Positions 33,414-46,558 of a stretch of DNA of 52,862 bases are shown piece after piece. The DNA lies in assembly GCF_900096945.1 (NCBI RefSeq), contig NZ_FMKA01000026.1, positions 1-52,862 of the forward strand, in the 5' to 3' direction. The DNA comes from Anaerobium acetethylicum (GTDB taxonomy: Bacteria > Bacillota > Clostridia > Lachnospirales > Lachnospiraceae). How positions within the stretch are numbered: the stretch's first letter is position 1; the number at the start of each line of letters is the position of its first letter. The position numbers and the translations under genes were made by a program. The notes under the pieces were generated by a model. That model saw nothing but the letters and a program-made list of their open reading frames with translations. It did no database searches and was not told where the DNA came from.

Positions 33414-34299
33414 GTGAGTGGGCCTAATAAAAAATTGACTCTGAGTCGCAAGCAAAACCTTTCAGGATGGGCGTTCCTGACACCTGCAGCTATATTGATA
33501 GCGGCAATGAGCTTTTATCCGATGTTCAGGGCTCTCATATTGTCCTTTAAAACGGGTGTCGGTTTAAACATGAAATGGGCAGGCACATATAACTATGTAA
33601 GAATGTTCCAGGATGCTGTATTTATGCAGGCATTGAAAAATAACTTCATATACCTGATCTTCCAGGTGCCGATCATGCTGGTTCTGGCGCTGGTGCTGGC
33701 ATCTCTGCTGAACAACAAAGATCTAAGGTTCAAAGGTTTTTTCCGTACGGCGATTTTCCTTCCATGCGCAACGTCGCTGGTATCCTATGCGGTCATATTC
33801 AGATCGCTGTTTGCAGTAGACGGACTGATCAATACCGTATTGATCAATACCGGTTTACTATCGACCGGATATAATTTCCTGGGCCATGCAACCAGTGCAA
33901 GAATCATCATTATTCTGGCGCTGATCTGGAGATGGACAGGCTACAACATGGTGTTTTATTTATCGGGATTACAGAATATCGAATACTCCATATATGAGGC
34001 AGCTAAGATTGACGGAGCATCGCCCTGGCAGGTGTTCTGGAAGATGACCGTGCCGCTTTTAAGGCCGACCATCCTCCTGACGGCAATCATGTCGACGAAC
34101 GGTACCCTTCAGCTCTTTGATGAGTCAGTGAACCTGACGAACGGCGGGCCGGCAAATGCGACCATAACCATGTCTCACTATATTTACAATATGTCCTTTA
34201 AATACGTACCGAATTTCGGATACGCTGCGGCGATGTCCTATCTGATCCTTATTTTGGTTGCCGTTCTGGCATTTTTACAGATGAAAGCAGGTGATAAGC

Positions 34300-34307
<8 letters not shown>
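33414..34307 (+). CDS. ABC sugar permease, MalF type, galactoside locus
   Basis: A 297-residue inner-membrane permease with six membrane segments and the EAA loop EAAKIDGASPWQVFWKMTVPLL, which docks the ATPase. It starts at a GTG with AAAGGAGG nine bases ahead. It pairs with the second permease, whose start overlaps its stop codon. No ATPase gene lies in the operon, so a shared MsmX-type ATPase encoded elsewhere is expected. Confidence 0.9.
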
Positions 34308-38189
<3,882 letters not shown>

Positions 38190-38223
38190 CAGTTTGTATG
38201 ATTAGAAATTGAGGTGGCAGGAA

Positions 38224-40260
38224 ATGGATTTAACAAAACTATTATACGGGGGAGACTACAATCCGGAGCAGTGGCTGGCGTACCCTGAGATCTTAAAAGA
38301 AGATATAGAATGCATGAAGCAGGCGCATATCAATACGGTGACCCTTGGCGTGTTTTCCTGGTCCGTGCTGGAACCGGAAGAAGGAGATTTTCAGTTTGGA
38401 TGGCTGGAGCAGATCATCGACGATCTCTATGAAAATGGGATCTCAGTCATTCTGGCGACCCCATCGGGAGCACGGCCCAAATGGCTGGCGGACCGGTATC
38501 CGGAAGTCCTAAGGGTCGACGAGGCAAGAAACAGGGAACTGTTCGGAGGAAGGCACAACCACTGCTACACCTCTCCGGTATACAGGGAAAAGGTCAGGAT
38601 CATAAACGGAGAGCTGTCGAAACGCTTCGGCAGCCACCCGGCAGTGATCCTCTGGCATATATCCAACGAATACGGCGGAGAATGCCACTGCCCCCTTTGC
38701 CAGCAGGCTTTCCGGAAGTGGCTGGAAGCGAAATACAGGACGATCGAAGAGCTGAATGAACGCTGGTGCACGACCTTCTGGAGCCATACCTACCAGTCCT
38801 TTGAACAGATTGAAAGTCCCTCCAGCAGGGGGGAATCCATGCTTCACGGCCTCACCCTGGACTGGAAAAGATTTGTAACGGATCAGACAGCGGATTTCAT
38901 CAGGGAAGAAATCGCTGCCATCAGGGAGGCAGGCTCGGACAAGCCTGCCACCATCAATCTGATGTACAACTATGAAGGCCTGAACTATCATAAATTTGCA
39001 GACCTCATAGATGTCGTCTCCTGGGATTCCTACCCGACCTGGCACAAAGGAGAGGAATACCTGACAGCCGTGGATAACGGCATGCAGCACGATATCATGC
39101 GCAGCATCAAAAAGAAGCCTTATCTGCTCATGGAATCCTGTCCGTCCTCCACCAACTGGCAGGGCGTAAGCAAGCTGAAACGCCCCGGAATTGTGGAGGC
39201 CCAGGGGCTCCAGGCCGTCGCCCACGGTTCTGACAGCGTCCTGTATTTCCAGATCCGCCAGAGCCGCGGCGCCAGTGAAAAATTCCACGGTGCCGTCATC
39301 GACCATACGGGAAGCCGGGAGACGAGAGTCTTTCAAGAAGTGAAAGAAACTGGAAGACTACTGGGAAATATGGGAGGACTCCTGGGCGCATCCACAGAGT
39401 CGGAAGTTGCAGTCATCTACGACTGGGAAAACAGATGGGCTGTAGAAGATGCAATGGGGCCTAGAAACAAAGGCGTCTGTTATAAAGAGACTGTGGAAAA
39501 ATCCTACCGGGCATTCCGGAAGCAGGGGCTGAATGTGGACTTGATCGATATGGAGCAGTCCCTGGAAGGCTACCGGATCGTTGCCGCACCCATGGCGTAC
39601 ATGTTCCGCAGCGATTTTGAAAAGAAAGTAAAAGCCTTCGTGGAGCAGGGCGGAACCTTCGTGCTGACCTACTGGTCAGGAATCGTCGACGACACGGACC
39701 GCTGCTTCCTGGGTGCAACGCCCCACGGCCTTGCGGATGTGATGGGGTTCAGGAGAAAAGAGATAGACGGGCTGTATGACGGGGAGACCAACGCCATGCT
39801 GCCGACCGACCGGGCCGCAGCCGTATTTGCGTCCCGGGAACGCTACAGCTGCCAGCGGCTGTGCGAACTTGTGGAACTGACCACCGCGGTGCCTCTGGCG
39901 GTGTACGGAGAGGATTTTTATCAGGGAATGCCGGCGGCCGCCTTCAACCGGTTCGGAGAAGGCAGCGCCTATTACATAGCGGCGGATGCGGAGCAGGCAT
40001 TTTATGACGATCTGTACAGGCATGTGGTGGATGAAGCCCAGGTAGAACGCATACTGGACTGCCGCATACCGGAGGGCGTGGAAGTAAACGCACGCCAGAC
40101 GGAAGAGGCGGAGTATGTATTTGTGCAGAACTACAACCGGGAAGCTGTGGAGATGGATCTTAAAGATGAGGATTATGAAGTGGTTCATGGAAAGAAGGGA
40201 ACCGCAATCCCGCCTTTTGGAACCGTAGTGTTCATGAGAAGAAAGAGCGGGAGGGCATAA
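38224..40260 (+). CDS. Beta-galactosidase, GH42
   Basis: A 678-residue cytoplasmic beta-galactosidase. The N-terminus LLYGGDYNPEQW is the family mark. The acid/base is Glu149 in WHISNEYGG and the nucleophile Glu304 in YLLMESCPSS. Cys114, 154, 156 and 159 (CHCPLC) form the zinc site. I start at 38224, with GGTGGCAGG just upstream; the TTG at 38209 is less likely. GH42 enzymes often prefer short galacto-oligosaccharides or galactans rather than lactose, so with lacZ the cell covers several linkages. The acetyltransferase gene follows after 2 bases. Confidence 0.92.
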   Translation: MDLTKLLYGGDYNPEQWLAYPEILKEDIECMKQAHINTVTLGVFSWSVLEPEEGDFQFGWLEQIIDDLYENGISVILATPSGARPKWLADRYPEVLRVDEARNRELFGGRHNHCYTSPVYREKVRIINGELSKRFGSHPAVILWHISNEYGGECHCPLCQQAFRKWLEAKYRTIEELNERWCTTFWSHTYQSFEQIESPSSRGESMLHGLTLDWKRFVTDQTADFIREEIAAIREAGSDKPATINLMYNYEGLNYHKFADLIDVVSWDSYPTWHKGEEYLTAVDNGMQHDIMRSIKKKPYLLMESCPSSTNWQGVSKLKRPGIVEAQGLQAVAHGSDSVLYFQIRQSRGASEKFHGAVIDHTGSRETRVFQEVKETGRLLGNMGGLLGASTESEVAVIYDWENRWAVEDAMGPRNKGVCYKETVEKSYRAFRKQGLNVDLIDMEQSLEGYRIVAAPMAYMFRSDFEKKVKAFVEQGGTFVLTYWSGIVDDTDRCFLGATPHGLADVMGFRRKEIDGLYDGETNAMLPTDRAAAVFASRERYSCQRLCELVELTTAVPLAVYGEDFYQGMPAAAFNRFGEGSAYYIAADAEQAFYDDLYRHVVDEAQVERILDCRIPEGVEVNARQTEEAEYVFVQNYNREAVEMDLKDEDYEVVHGKKGTAIPPFGTVVFMRRKSGRA

Positions 40261-40262
40261 GA

Positions 40263-40859
40263 ATGGACATTCGTGAAAAAATGAAAACAGGCATGCTCTA
40301 TACGGACGCAGGCGAAGAAAGCCTGCAGAAAGAACTCAGCAGCTGCAAAGAACTGCTCTATGATTTCAATAATACCCGTCCATCCGAAACGGAAAAACGA
40401 AGCAGCATCCTGAAAAGCCTGTTGGGAGACATGGGCGAGGGCGTATGGATCGAACCGCCCCTTCGCATGGCTTATGGGAAGCATACCCATATTGGCAGCA
40501 ACGTCTATGCAAACTTCAATCTTGTGGTCGTGGACGATACGGACGTCTATATCGGGAACAATGTCATGTTTGCCCCCAATGTGACAATCTCCGCAACAGG
40601 CCACCCTGTCTGCGCGGACCTGCGCAGGGATGGGTCCCAGTTCTCCTTTCCGGTCTATATTGAGGATGATGTCTGGATCGGAGCGGGAGCTATTATTCTG
40701 CCGGGTATCCGAATCGGCAAGGGATCCGTAATCGGAGCAGGAAGCGTCGTAACCCGTGATGTGCCTGAATATGTGGTGGCAGTGGGGAATCCATGCCGTG
40801 TGCTGCGGGCGATTACGGAGAGGGACAGGGAGTATTATTACAGGGATCTGCATGTTTAG
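40263..40859 (+). CDS. Galactoside/maltose O-acetyltransferase (LacA/Maa type)
   Basis: A 198-residue left-handed beta-helix enzyme with hexapeptide repeats (IGSNVYANFNLVVVDD, IGNNVMFAPNVTI, IGAGAIILPGIRIGKGSVIG). The catalytic His lies in ATGHPV. It transfers acetyl from acetyl-CoA to sugars; in the lac operon the role is thought to be detoxifying unused galactosides. Position directly behind the two beta-galactosidases supports galactoside acetylation. It is the last gene before a strong terminator. Confidence 0.88.
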   Translation: MDIREKMKTGMLYTDAGEESLQKELSSCKELLYDFNNTRPSETEKRSSILKSLLGDMGEGVWIEPPLRMAYGKHTHIGSNVYANFNLVVVDDTDVYIGNNVMFAPNVTISATGHPVCADLRRDGSQFSFPVYIEDDVWIGAGAIILPGIRIGKGSVIGAGSVVTRDVPEYVVAVGNPCRVLRAITERDREYYYRDLHV

Positions 40860-40922
40860 AAAGCTGTGTTTGGGAGACCTGCAGAATGCAGTTTTGTGAA
40901 TGGAAGTTTAGGAGTAACGTTT

Positions 40923-40979
40923 ATATCTGGTACCAAAATAAGATGTCTTTCATCTTTTTTTGGTACCAGATATTTTTTG
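40923..40979 (+). terminator. Terminator of the galactoside operon (GGTACC type)
   Basis: ATATCTGGTACCAAAA pairs with TTTTGGTACCAGATAT, with an inner AAGATG/CATCTT pair, and runs into five to six T. The GGTACC repeat motif is part of its stem. Confidence 0.9.
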
Positions 40980-41003
40980 TCAAAGGAAGTCGCTTTGTAC
41001 TAT

Positions 41004-41030
41004 TAATAAAACAGAGAATACAGCCGAAAT
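41004..41030 (+). promoter_or_regulatory. Possible sigma-D promoter of the chemoreceptor gene
   Basis: TAAT and GCCGAAAT are separated by 15 bases, close to the sigma-28/sigma-D consensus TAAA-N15-GCCGATAT used by motility genes. Confidence 0.45.
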
Positions 41031-41143
41031 ACAGATGAGAAACGGTGATCATTCATCCTGGTAATTGAGCCTCGGAGGGAAACTTAAAAGGAAGCGCATC
41101 ATACAGGGCAGATAAGGAACCGACATGAAGGAGAGACTTGAAA

Positions 41144-42850
41144 ATGCTGAAGAAACTGAATTTAAAACTGAAACTTGGTACAAAAATCATGCTTCTGGTA
41201 GTATTGATCATGCTGATGTTCGGCGGGGTTATCATGATAGCCATACAGAGCCAGCTGACAAACTACATTACAACGAATACCCTGAAGACAAGCGGAGACC
41301 TCAGCCTCACCCTGCTGGATGTCAAGAGCCTGGGGCAGTGGTATATAGTGGGAGACAAGCTGTACAAGGGAAACAAGCTGATCAACGACAACAACGACAT
41401 GATGGATTCTGTCAAGGAATCTGCCGGCATCGAATTCGCTATCTATCTGGGGGATACCGTAATCGCAACGACGATTAAGGATGGAGATGCACGAGCCACC
41501 GGAATCAAGGCTGAAGCAGCACTGGTAAAAAAGGTTCTGGAAAAAGGGGAAACCTATACCGGCGAAAAAACAATTTCAGGTGAACAGTATCAGGTCTATT
41601 ATCTGCCTGTTAAGGATAAGGACGGAGATAATATAGGGATGGTCCTTGGCGGAATAAGCCAGAAAAAAATAATGGAGCAGTCCATGCCGATCATACTGAC
41701 GATCCTGGGCGTTTCAGCGGTGATGATGCTTATAGCCGTCTTTGCTATGGCAGTTCTCATCAATCGTGAAATTCTCAGAAAGATACAAGGCGTCATCGAG
41801 CACCTTGCCACACTCGCTGAGGGCGACCTGACCATGAAAGTGCCGGCCAGCATTCTGGATGCGAGGGACGAGTTTGGTGAAATTGCGAGGGCTCTGGACA
41901 AGACCCAGACTTCCTTTGCGGACATGATCATGGAAATCCGTGAAAACTCAGGCAGCATCGACAGCCATGCAGAAATCCTAAGCGTAAACGCCCAGCAGAT
42001 GATGGGCGCCTCCGAAAACGTGACGATGGCGGTACAGGACATCGCCCAGGGAGCCAGCCATCAGGCGATGGAATTGGAGGTTATAACAAATATAACCGCA
42101 GAATTCAGCGCGGCTCTTGAAAACATAGTAGACGCCATTGGAAAAGTCAACGGGAATGGAACCGAAATAAGCACCATGGCCAAGAAGAGCGGCGAAAACA
42201 TGGACAACCTTACGAAATCCATCAGGGAGGTCAAAGACGTATTCGGCAGCAATATGCAGACTCTCTCCATACTTCAGCAGAAAATCGACAAAATCAATGA
42301 AATTTCCAGCGTCATTAACGGAATCGCAAGCCAGACAAACCTTCTTGCCCTGAATGCGTCCATCGAGGCAGCAAGAGCAGGAGAGGCAGGAAGAGGATTC
42401 GCAGTAGTCGCGGACGAGATCAGGAAGCTTGCAGAAGAGAGCAGGAAGTCTTCTGAAAACATCAATTCCCTCGTGGAAGATATTATAGAAAACAGCGGTG
42501 CCGTCATCCGCACATCGGATGAAATGGATCAGGAACTGACGAAAGAAATCGAACTCGTCCAGATCGCCTCTGACTCCTTTGACGGCATCCTGGAGGCCAT
42601 TGCCGGCATCACTTCAAAGATGCAGGAAGTACATACGGAATCCATATCCATCAGGGAGAGCAAGGATTCCATTGTGGAAAAAATCGAAGCTGCAGCTTCC
42701 GTATCTGAACAGGTGTCAGCTTCCTCCCAGGAAATATCGGCTTCTTCGGAAGAAATGAGCGCATCCACTGAAGAAGTTGCTGCAACAGCACAGGAACTGA
42801 GCAGCATGACCGGCGGCATGCTGGAGAAAGTGAACAGATTCAAGTTATAG
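41144..42850 (+). CDS. Methyl-accepting chemotaxis protein
   Basis: A 568-residue receptor. Membrane helices lie at about 15-37 and 186-208 with a single-Cache-like outer domain between them that ends [25 protein letters not shown] domain (about 210-262) and the cytoplasmic signalling domain follow. The hairpin tip, which contacts CheA and CheW, reads [20 protein letters not shown]. It has AAGGAG 11 bases before the ATG. It lies between two sugar-uptake loci, so its ligand may be a sugar or a binding protein; this is an inference from position. The host is therefore probably motile. Confidence 0.9.
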   Translation: MLKKLNLKLKLGTKIMLLVVLIMLMFGGVIMIAIQSQLTNYITTNTLKTSGDLSLTLLDVKSLGQWYIVGDKLYKGNKLINDNNDMMDSVKESAGIEFAIYLGDTVIATTIKDGDARATGIKAEAALVKKVLEKGETYTGEKTISGEQYQVYYLPVKDKDGDNIGMVLGGISQKKIMEQSMPIILTILGVSAVMMLIAVFAMAVLINREILRKIQGVIEHLATLAEGDLTMKVPASILDARDEFGEIARALDKTQTSFADMIMEIRENSGSIDSHAEILSVNAQQMMGASENVTMAVQDIAQGASHQAMELEVITNITAEFSAALENIVDAIGKVNGNGTEISTMAKKSGENMDNLTKSIREVKDVFGSNMQTLSILQQKIDKINEISSVINGIASQTNLLALNASIEAARAGEAGRGFAVVADEIRKLAEESRKSSENINSLVEDIIENSGAVIRTSDEMDQELTKEIELVQIASDSFDGILEAIAGITSKMQEVHTESISIRESKDSIVEKIEAAASVSEQVSASSQEISASSEEMSASTEEVAATAQELSSMTGGMLEKVNRFKL

Positions 42851-42865
42851 GAGTCCCCTTATTTG

Positions 42866-42910
42866 GGTACCAGGTACCCTTTTTTTATATGGTACCTGGT
42901 ACCTTTTTTT
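42866..42910 (+). terminator. Terminator of the chemoreceptor gene (GGTACC type)
   Basis: GGTACCAGGTACC (42866-42878) pairs with GGTACCTGGTACC (42891-42903), followed by seven T. The stem is built from the dispersed repeat. Confidence 0.88.
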
Positions 42911-42936
42911 GTCCACCTTTTGTGCAAAAGGTGGAC
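42911..42936. promoter_or_regulatory. Upstream operator of the alpha-glucoside operon
   Basis: A perfect 12+2+12 palindrome whose central 18 bases (42915-42932) read ACCTTTTGTGCAAAAGGT. It matches the site at 43019 in 16 of 18 bases. Confidence 0.7.
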
Positions 42937-42975
42937 AAAAATATAAATAAAATTAAGAAAATCATACAAAAATAC

Positions 42976-43004
42976 TTGCAATACATCAAAAGCCGTGATA
43001 GTAT
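42976..43004 (+). promoter_or_regulatory. Promoter of the alpha-glucoside operon
   Basis: TTGCAA and TAGTAT are separated by 17 bases. The promoter lies between the two palindromic operator candidates. Confidence 0.75.
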
Positions 43005-43018
43005 ATAGAAACAGAAAC

Positions 43019-43036
43019 ACCTTATGCGCAAAAGGT
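43019..43036. promoter_or_regulatory. Downstream operator of the alpha-glucoside operon
   Basis: ACCTTATGCGCAAAAGGT lies just after the expected transcription start, where a bound repressor would block the promoter. Its centre is 104 bp from that of the upstream site. Confidence 0.7.
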
Positions 43037-43081
43037 AACAAAAAGTTGGTAATAATTGTCGAATTGTATGGAGGAGAGATT

Positions 43082-44392
43082 ATGAAAAAGAGATTTTTAG
43101 CGGTAGCACTTGCGTGCACTATGATGGCAGCAACAATGACAGGCTGTGGAAGCAAAGCGGATTCAACTGGCAGCTCAACAGAAGGGAATACTGCTTCAGA
43201 ATCAGAAGCATCCGGCGATGCGATCCGCATCGTCAATGGAAAGATCGAGATTGACAAACAGCTGAAGGCTTTTGCAGAATCCTATGAGGAAAAGACAGGA
43301 CAGGAAGTAGTCATCGAATCCCTTGGCGGCGGCGTTGACATCAACGGAACGCTGAAAGGATATCTGGCAGCAGACAACATGCCTGACATGTTCGTGTTCG
43401 GCGGGGCTGGCGACTATAAAACATGGGCCGACTATATGACAGACCTGAGCGAGGAAGAATGGGCTTCCCAGACAGAGTTCGCATTTAAGGCGGAAGATGG
43501 AAAGACGGTAGGTTTCCCATATGCTGTTGAAGGGTACGGCATCACCTACAATGCGGCAATTCTGGAACAGGCAGGAATCGATCCGGCCGGACTGACCAAT
43601 TACGATGCGTACAAGGCAGCATTTGAGAAAATCGACGGCATGAAGGAAGAGCTGGGCATTGATGCGGTCTGCTCCGTAGCTGCAGAATCAGGACAGATGT
43701 ACTGGTCTACTGCAAATCATATCTTCGGATACTATTTATCAGCAGGACTTGAAAGAGATGACACGACCTATATCGATATGCTCAAGGAAGGAAAAGTTGA
43801 TGAAAAAAGGTTAGGCGAGTTTGCCGACTTTACAAAACTTCTTTTTGACTACGCAGACCCTACTGTTCTGATTTCCGGAACTTATGACGACCAGCTGGCA
43901 TTGTGGGCACAGGGAAAAACAGCATTTGTTACCCAGGGCAACTGGATTGATCCGTCTCTTCCTACTTACAATGTGGAATTTGCATGCGGAATCGCTCCAC
44001 TGGCATTCCTTCAGGAAGATACGGCAGGCGTGCTGGCAGACTGCCCGTCATGGTGGGCGGTATACAATGAAGGCAAAAACATAGATGCCTGCAAAGCTTT
44101 CTTAAATGACCTTGCAACTTCAGAAGAAGGACAGAACTGTCTTGTAAAAGAGTGCGGCATGATTTCTCCATACACCACATGCACAGTAGAACCGGAAACA
44201 CCACTGGCAGTTGCTTTAAAGAGCTATGTTGACGCAGGAAATACTTATGCATGGCAGTGGACAAAAATGCCGGAAGGAATCGCACAGAATGCAACAGGTT
44301 CGGTATTCGAACTCTATGCAAGGGGCGAGCTTGACAGAGATGAGTTTGTAGCAATGCTAAGTGCTGCAATTGCAGACTATACAGCACAGTAG
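43082..44392 (+). CDS. ABC alpha-glucoside solute-binding lipoprotein
   Basis: A 436-residue binding protein with the lipobox MTGC (Cys22) and a Ser/Glu-rich linker. The lobe sequences (GVDINGTLKGYLAADNMPDMF, SWWAVYNEGKN) fit extracellular family 1. It heads an operon with two permeases and two GH13 alpha-glucosidases, so maltose/isomaltose-type oligosaccharides are the likely ligands. I start at 43082, with GGAGGAGA six bases ahead; the longer open frame at 42995 starts in the promoter. A series of hairpins separates it from the permease gene. Confidence 0.9.
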   Translation: MKKRFLAVALACTMMAATMTGCGSKADSTGSSTEGNTASESEASGDAIRIVNGKIEIDKQLKAFAESYEEKTGQEVVIESLGGGVDINGTLKGYLAADNMPDMFVFGGAGDYKTWADYMTDLSEEEWASQTEFAFKAEDGKTVGFPYAVEGYGITYNAAILEQAGIDPAGLTNYDAYKAAFEKIDGMKEELGIDAVCSVAAESGQMYWSTANHIFGYYLSAGLERDDTTYIDMLKEGKVDEKRLGEFADFTKLLFDYADPTVLISGTYDDQLALWAQGKTAFVTQGNWIDPSLPTYNVEFACGIAPLAFLQEDTAGVLADCPSWWAVYNEGKNIDACKAFLNDLATSEEGQNCLVKECGMISPYTTCTVEPETPLAVALKSYVDAGNTYAWQWTKMPEGIAQNATGSVFELYARGELDRDEFVAMLSAAIADYTAQ

Positions 44393-44602
44393 CAGGACAA
44401 GAGGTTACTGTTCGCATGCCAGCAGGCGCAAGGTGTTTTTTGTGATTGTAGCGAAGCGAAAATCACGAAAAACCCGGGGCTTGCAGTGCGAAATGGTGTA
44501 TTTCAACCATTTCTGTGCATCGCGAAGCACGTTATTATTCACAAAGTGAATAATAACGATAGGATCCAGGGGAGGATCTCCTCGTTGAAAGGGGTAAAAA
44601 AG
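44393..44602 (+). other. Hairpin-rich spacer between binding protein and permease
   Basis: At least three strong stem-loops: TTTTTGTGATT with AATCACGAAAAA (44436-44471), GAAATGGT with ACCATTTC (44490-44513), and GTTATTATTCAC with GTGAATAATAAC (44531-44557). None has a T-run. They probably protect the upstream message and lower permease expression. Confidence 0.65.
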
Positions 44603-45643
44603 TTGAATATAAATGTAAAGAGAACACTTTCGATATTAGAAATCACAGTTGGCTTCATTCTTATATGTTTCGCATTATATCTGGATGTGTCAGGCAGTGA
44701 ACATAGTATGCGTGGAACGATCCTGACAGCAGGTGCCTTGCTTGTAATCCTGGGCGTGTACTGTATTCCGACCAGAAAACATCGTGCAATTGTTAATGTT
44801 TTATTTCTGTTTCCATTGGTCTTTGCATTTGCGGTTACTGTGCTGGTGCCGTTTGCATTGGGTATCTTCTATTCCTTCACTAACTGGACGGGTATCCGGT
44901 TTACGGAGTTTGTGGGCCTTGACAATTATATCAGGATGTTCAGATCGCGGGATTATGTGTATTCGTTTGTAATTACATTCATATTCACAGTATTTAATAT
45001 GTTCCTGGTAAACCTGGCGGCATTTTCCCTGGCACTGCTATGCACCTCAAATGTCAGAGGAAAGAATTTTTACCGCGCCGCCTTTTTCCTGCCAAACCTG
45101 ATCGGCGGAATTGTACTGGGTTATGTGTGGCAGTTCATTTTCAACAAAGTATTTACAAGCATTTTTGCGGGCAGCGCTTCCATGCTGACCGATCCGAACC
45201 TGGCACTGCTTGCGATCCTCATGGTAAGTACCTGGCAGTATGCCGGGTACATCATGATGATTTATGTGACCGGCCTGCAGAGCGTTCCAAAAGATATCCT
45301 GGAAGCATCGGGAGTAGACGGCGCAAACAGATGGATCACCTTATTCAAAATCAAGATGCCGATGATGGCAAATACCTTCACGGTATGCATTTTCCTGACC
45401 CTTGTCAATTCGTTCAAGCAGTTCGACCTGAACCTTGCGATTACCAACGGTGCGCCAAGCCGTATTCTGGGATTGAAGCCCGTTTCCTCCACAGAATTCA
45501 TGGCGCTGAATATCTACAAGACAGCCATTGCGAAAAATGAGTATGCGCTGGGACAGACCAAAGCAGTCGTGTTCTTTGTCATTCTGGCAATCGTGTCACT
45601 GACGCAGGTGTACATCAGTAAAAAGAAGGAGGTAGAAATGTAA
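44603..45643 (+). CDS. ABC sugar permease, MalF type, alpha-glucoside locus
   Basis: A 346-residue permease with eight predicted hydrophobic segments, two more than usual at the N-terminus, and the EAA loop EASGVDGANRWITLFKIKMPMM. I choose the TTG at 44603, with AAAGGGG nine bases ahead; the open frame beginning at 44486 reads through the hairpin region. Its stop codon overlaps the next start by one base (TAATG). No ATPase is encoded nearby. Confidence 0.85.
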   Translation: MNINVKRTLSILEITVGFILICFALYLDVSGSEHSMRGTILTAGALLVILGVYCIPTRKHRAIVNVLFLFPLVFAFAVTVLVPFALGIFYSFTNWTGIRFTEFVGLDNYIRMFRSRDYVYSFVITFIFTVFNMFLVNLAAFSLALLCTSNVRGKNFYRAAFFLPNLIGGIVLGYVWQFIFNKVFTSIFAGSASMLTDPNLALLAILMVSTWQYAGYIMMIYVTGLQSVPKDILEASGVDGANRWITLFKIKMPMMANTFTVCIFLTLVNSFKQFDLNLAITNGAPSRILGLKPVSSTEFMALNIYKTAIAKNEYALGQTKAVVFFVILAIVSLTQVYISKKKEVEM

Positions 45644-46500
45644 TGAAAAAAGCAAAAACCTATAAGCTGATTACGGAAATAACAGGCATCATCCTTTCGG
45701 CATTGCTCCTTTTTCCTTTTTTTCTGGTAGTCATCAACTCGGCGAAAAAAAGCGCAGATATCGTCATCAGTCCCATTGCCCTGCCTTCTGACCTGGGGCA
45801 GGTGCTGGAAAACATGAAGAATGTAATCAACAACCAGAATTTCAGCTATTGGAAATCCTTTGGAAGTTCACTGCTGATTACCTGTACAGCCCTGCTGCTG
45901 CTCACCCTGTTTTCCAGTATGGCCGCATGGGTCCTGGTCAGAAACAGAACGAAGTGGTCGAACGTCATATTCATGATGTTCGTGGCTGCAATGGTCATCC
46001 CGTTTCAGGTGGTCATGCTCCCGCTGCTGTCAACATTCAGAAGCTTTTCCTCCTTTACGGGAATCAGCATGCTGAGCAGCTATAAGGGAATCATTTTTGC
46101 CTATCTCGGGTTTGGCGGATCCATGTCCGTATTCATTCTCCACGGATTTATCAAAGGGATACCCTATGAACTGGAAGAAGCGGCCCTGATTGACGGATGC
46201 AGTCCGGAAGGGACATTTTTCCGCATCATTTTCCCGCTGTTGAAACCGATCCACATGACGGTCATTATATTGAACGGCATCTGGATCTGGAACGATTACC
46301 TTCTGCCTTCCCTGATGCTGGGCCTGAACGGAAGGATCAAGACGCTCCCGGTGGCAGTCAGCAGTTTTGTGGGTTCCTATGTGAAGCAGTGGGATCTGAT
46401 TCTGACGGCGGCGCTGCTGGCCATGATACCCATCGTGATCCTGTTCGTGATCGCACAGAAACAGATTATCCAGGGCATGGTAGAGGGTGCGATCAAATAA
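45643..46500 (+). CDS. ABC sugar permease, MalG type, alpha-glucoside locus
   Basis: A 285-residue permease with six membrane segments and the EAA loop EAALIDGCSPEGTFFRIIFPLL. It is coupled to the MalF-type gene by a TAATG overlap, so both are made in equal amounts. The GH13 gene follows 58 bases later. Like the other transporter here, it must borrow an ATPase from elsewhere. Confidence 0.9.
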   Translation: MKKAKTYKLITEITGIILSALLLFPFFLVVINSAKKSADIVISPIALPSDLGQVLENMKNVINNQNFSYWKSFGSSLLITCTALLLLTLFSSMAAWVLVRNRTKWSNVIFMMFVAAMVIPFQVVMLPLLSTFRSFSSFTGISMLSSYKGIIFAYLGFGGSMSVFILHGFIKGIPYELEEAALIDGCSPEGTFFRIIFPLLKPIHMTVIILNGIWIWNDYLLPSLMLGLNGRIKTLPVAVSSFVGSYVKQWDLILTAALLAMIPIVILFVIAQKQIIQGMVEGAIK

Positions 46501-46558
46501 ACGCCAAGGTATGCGGATAAGAAGGATACAATTTTGATAAAAGAGAGGATAAGTATAA

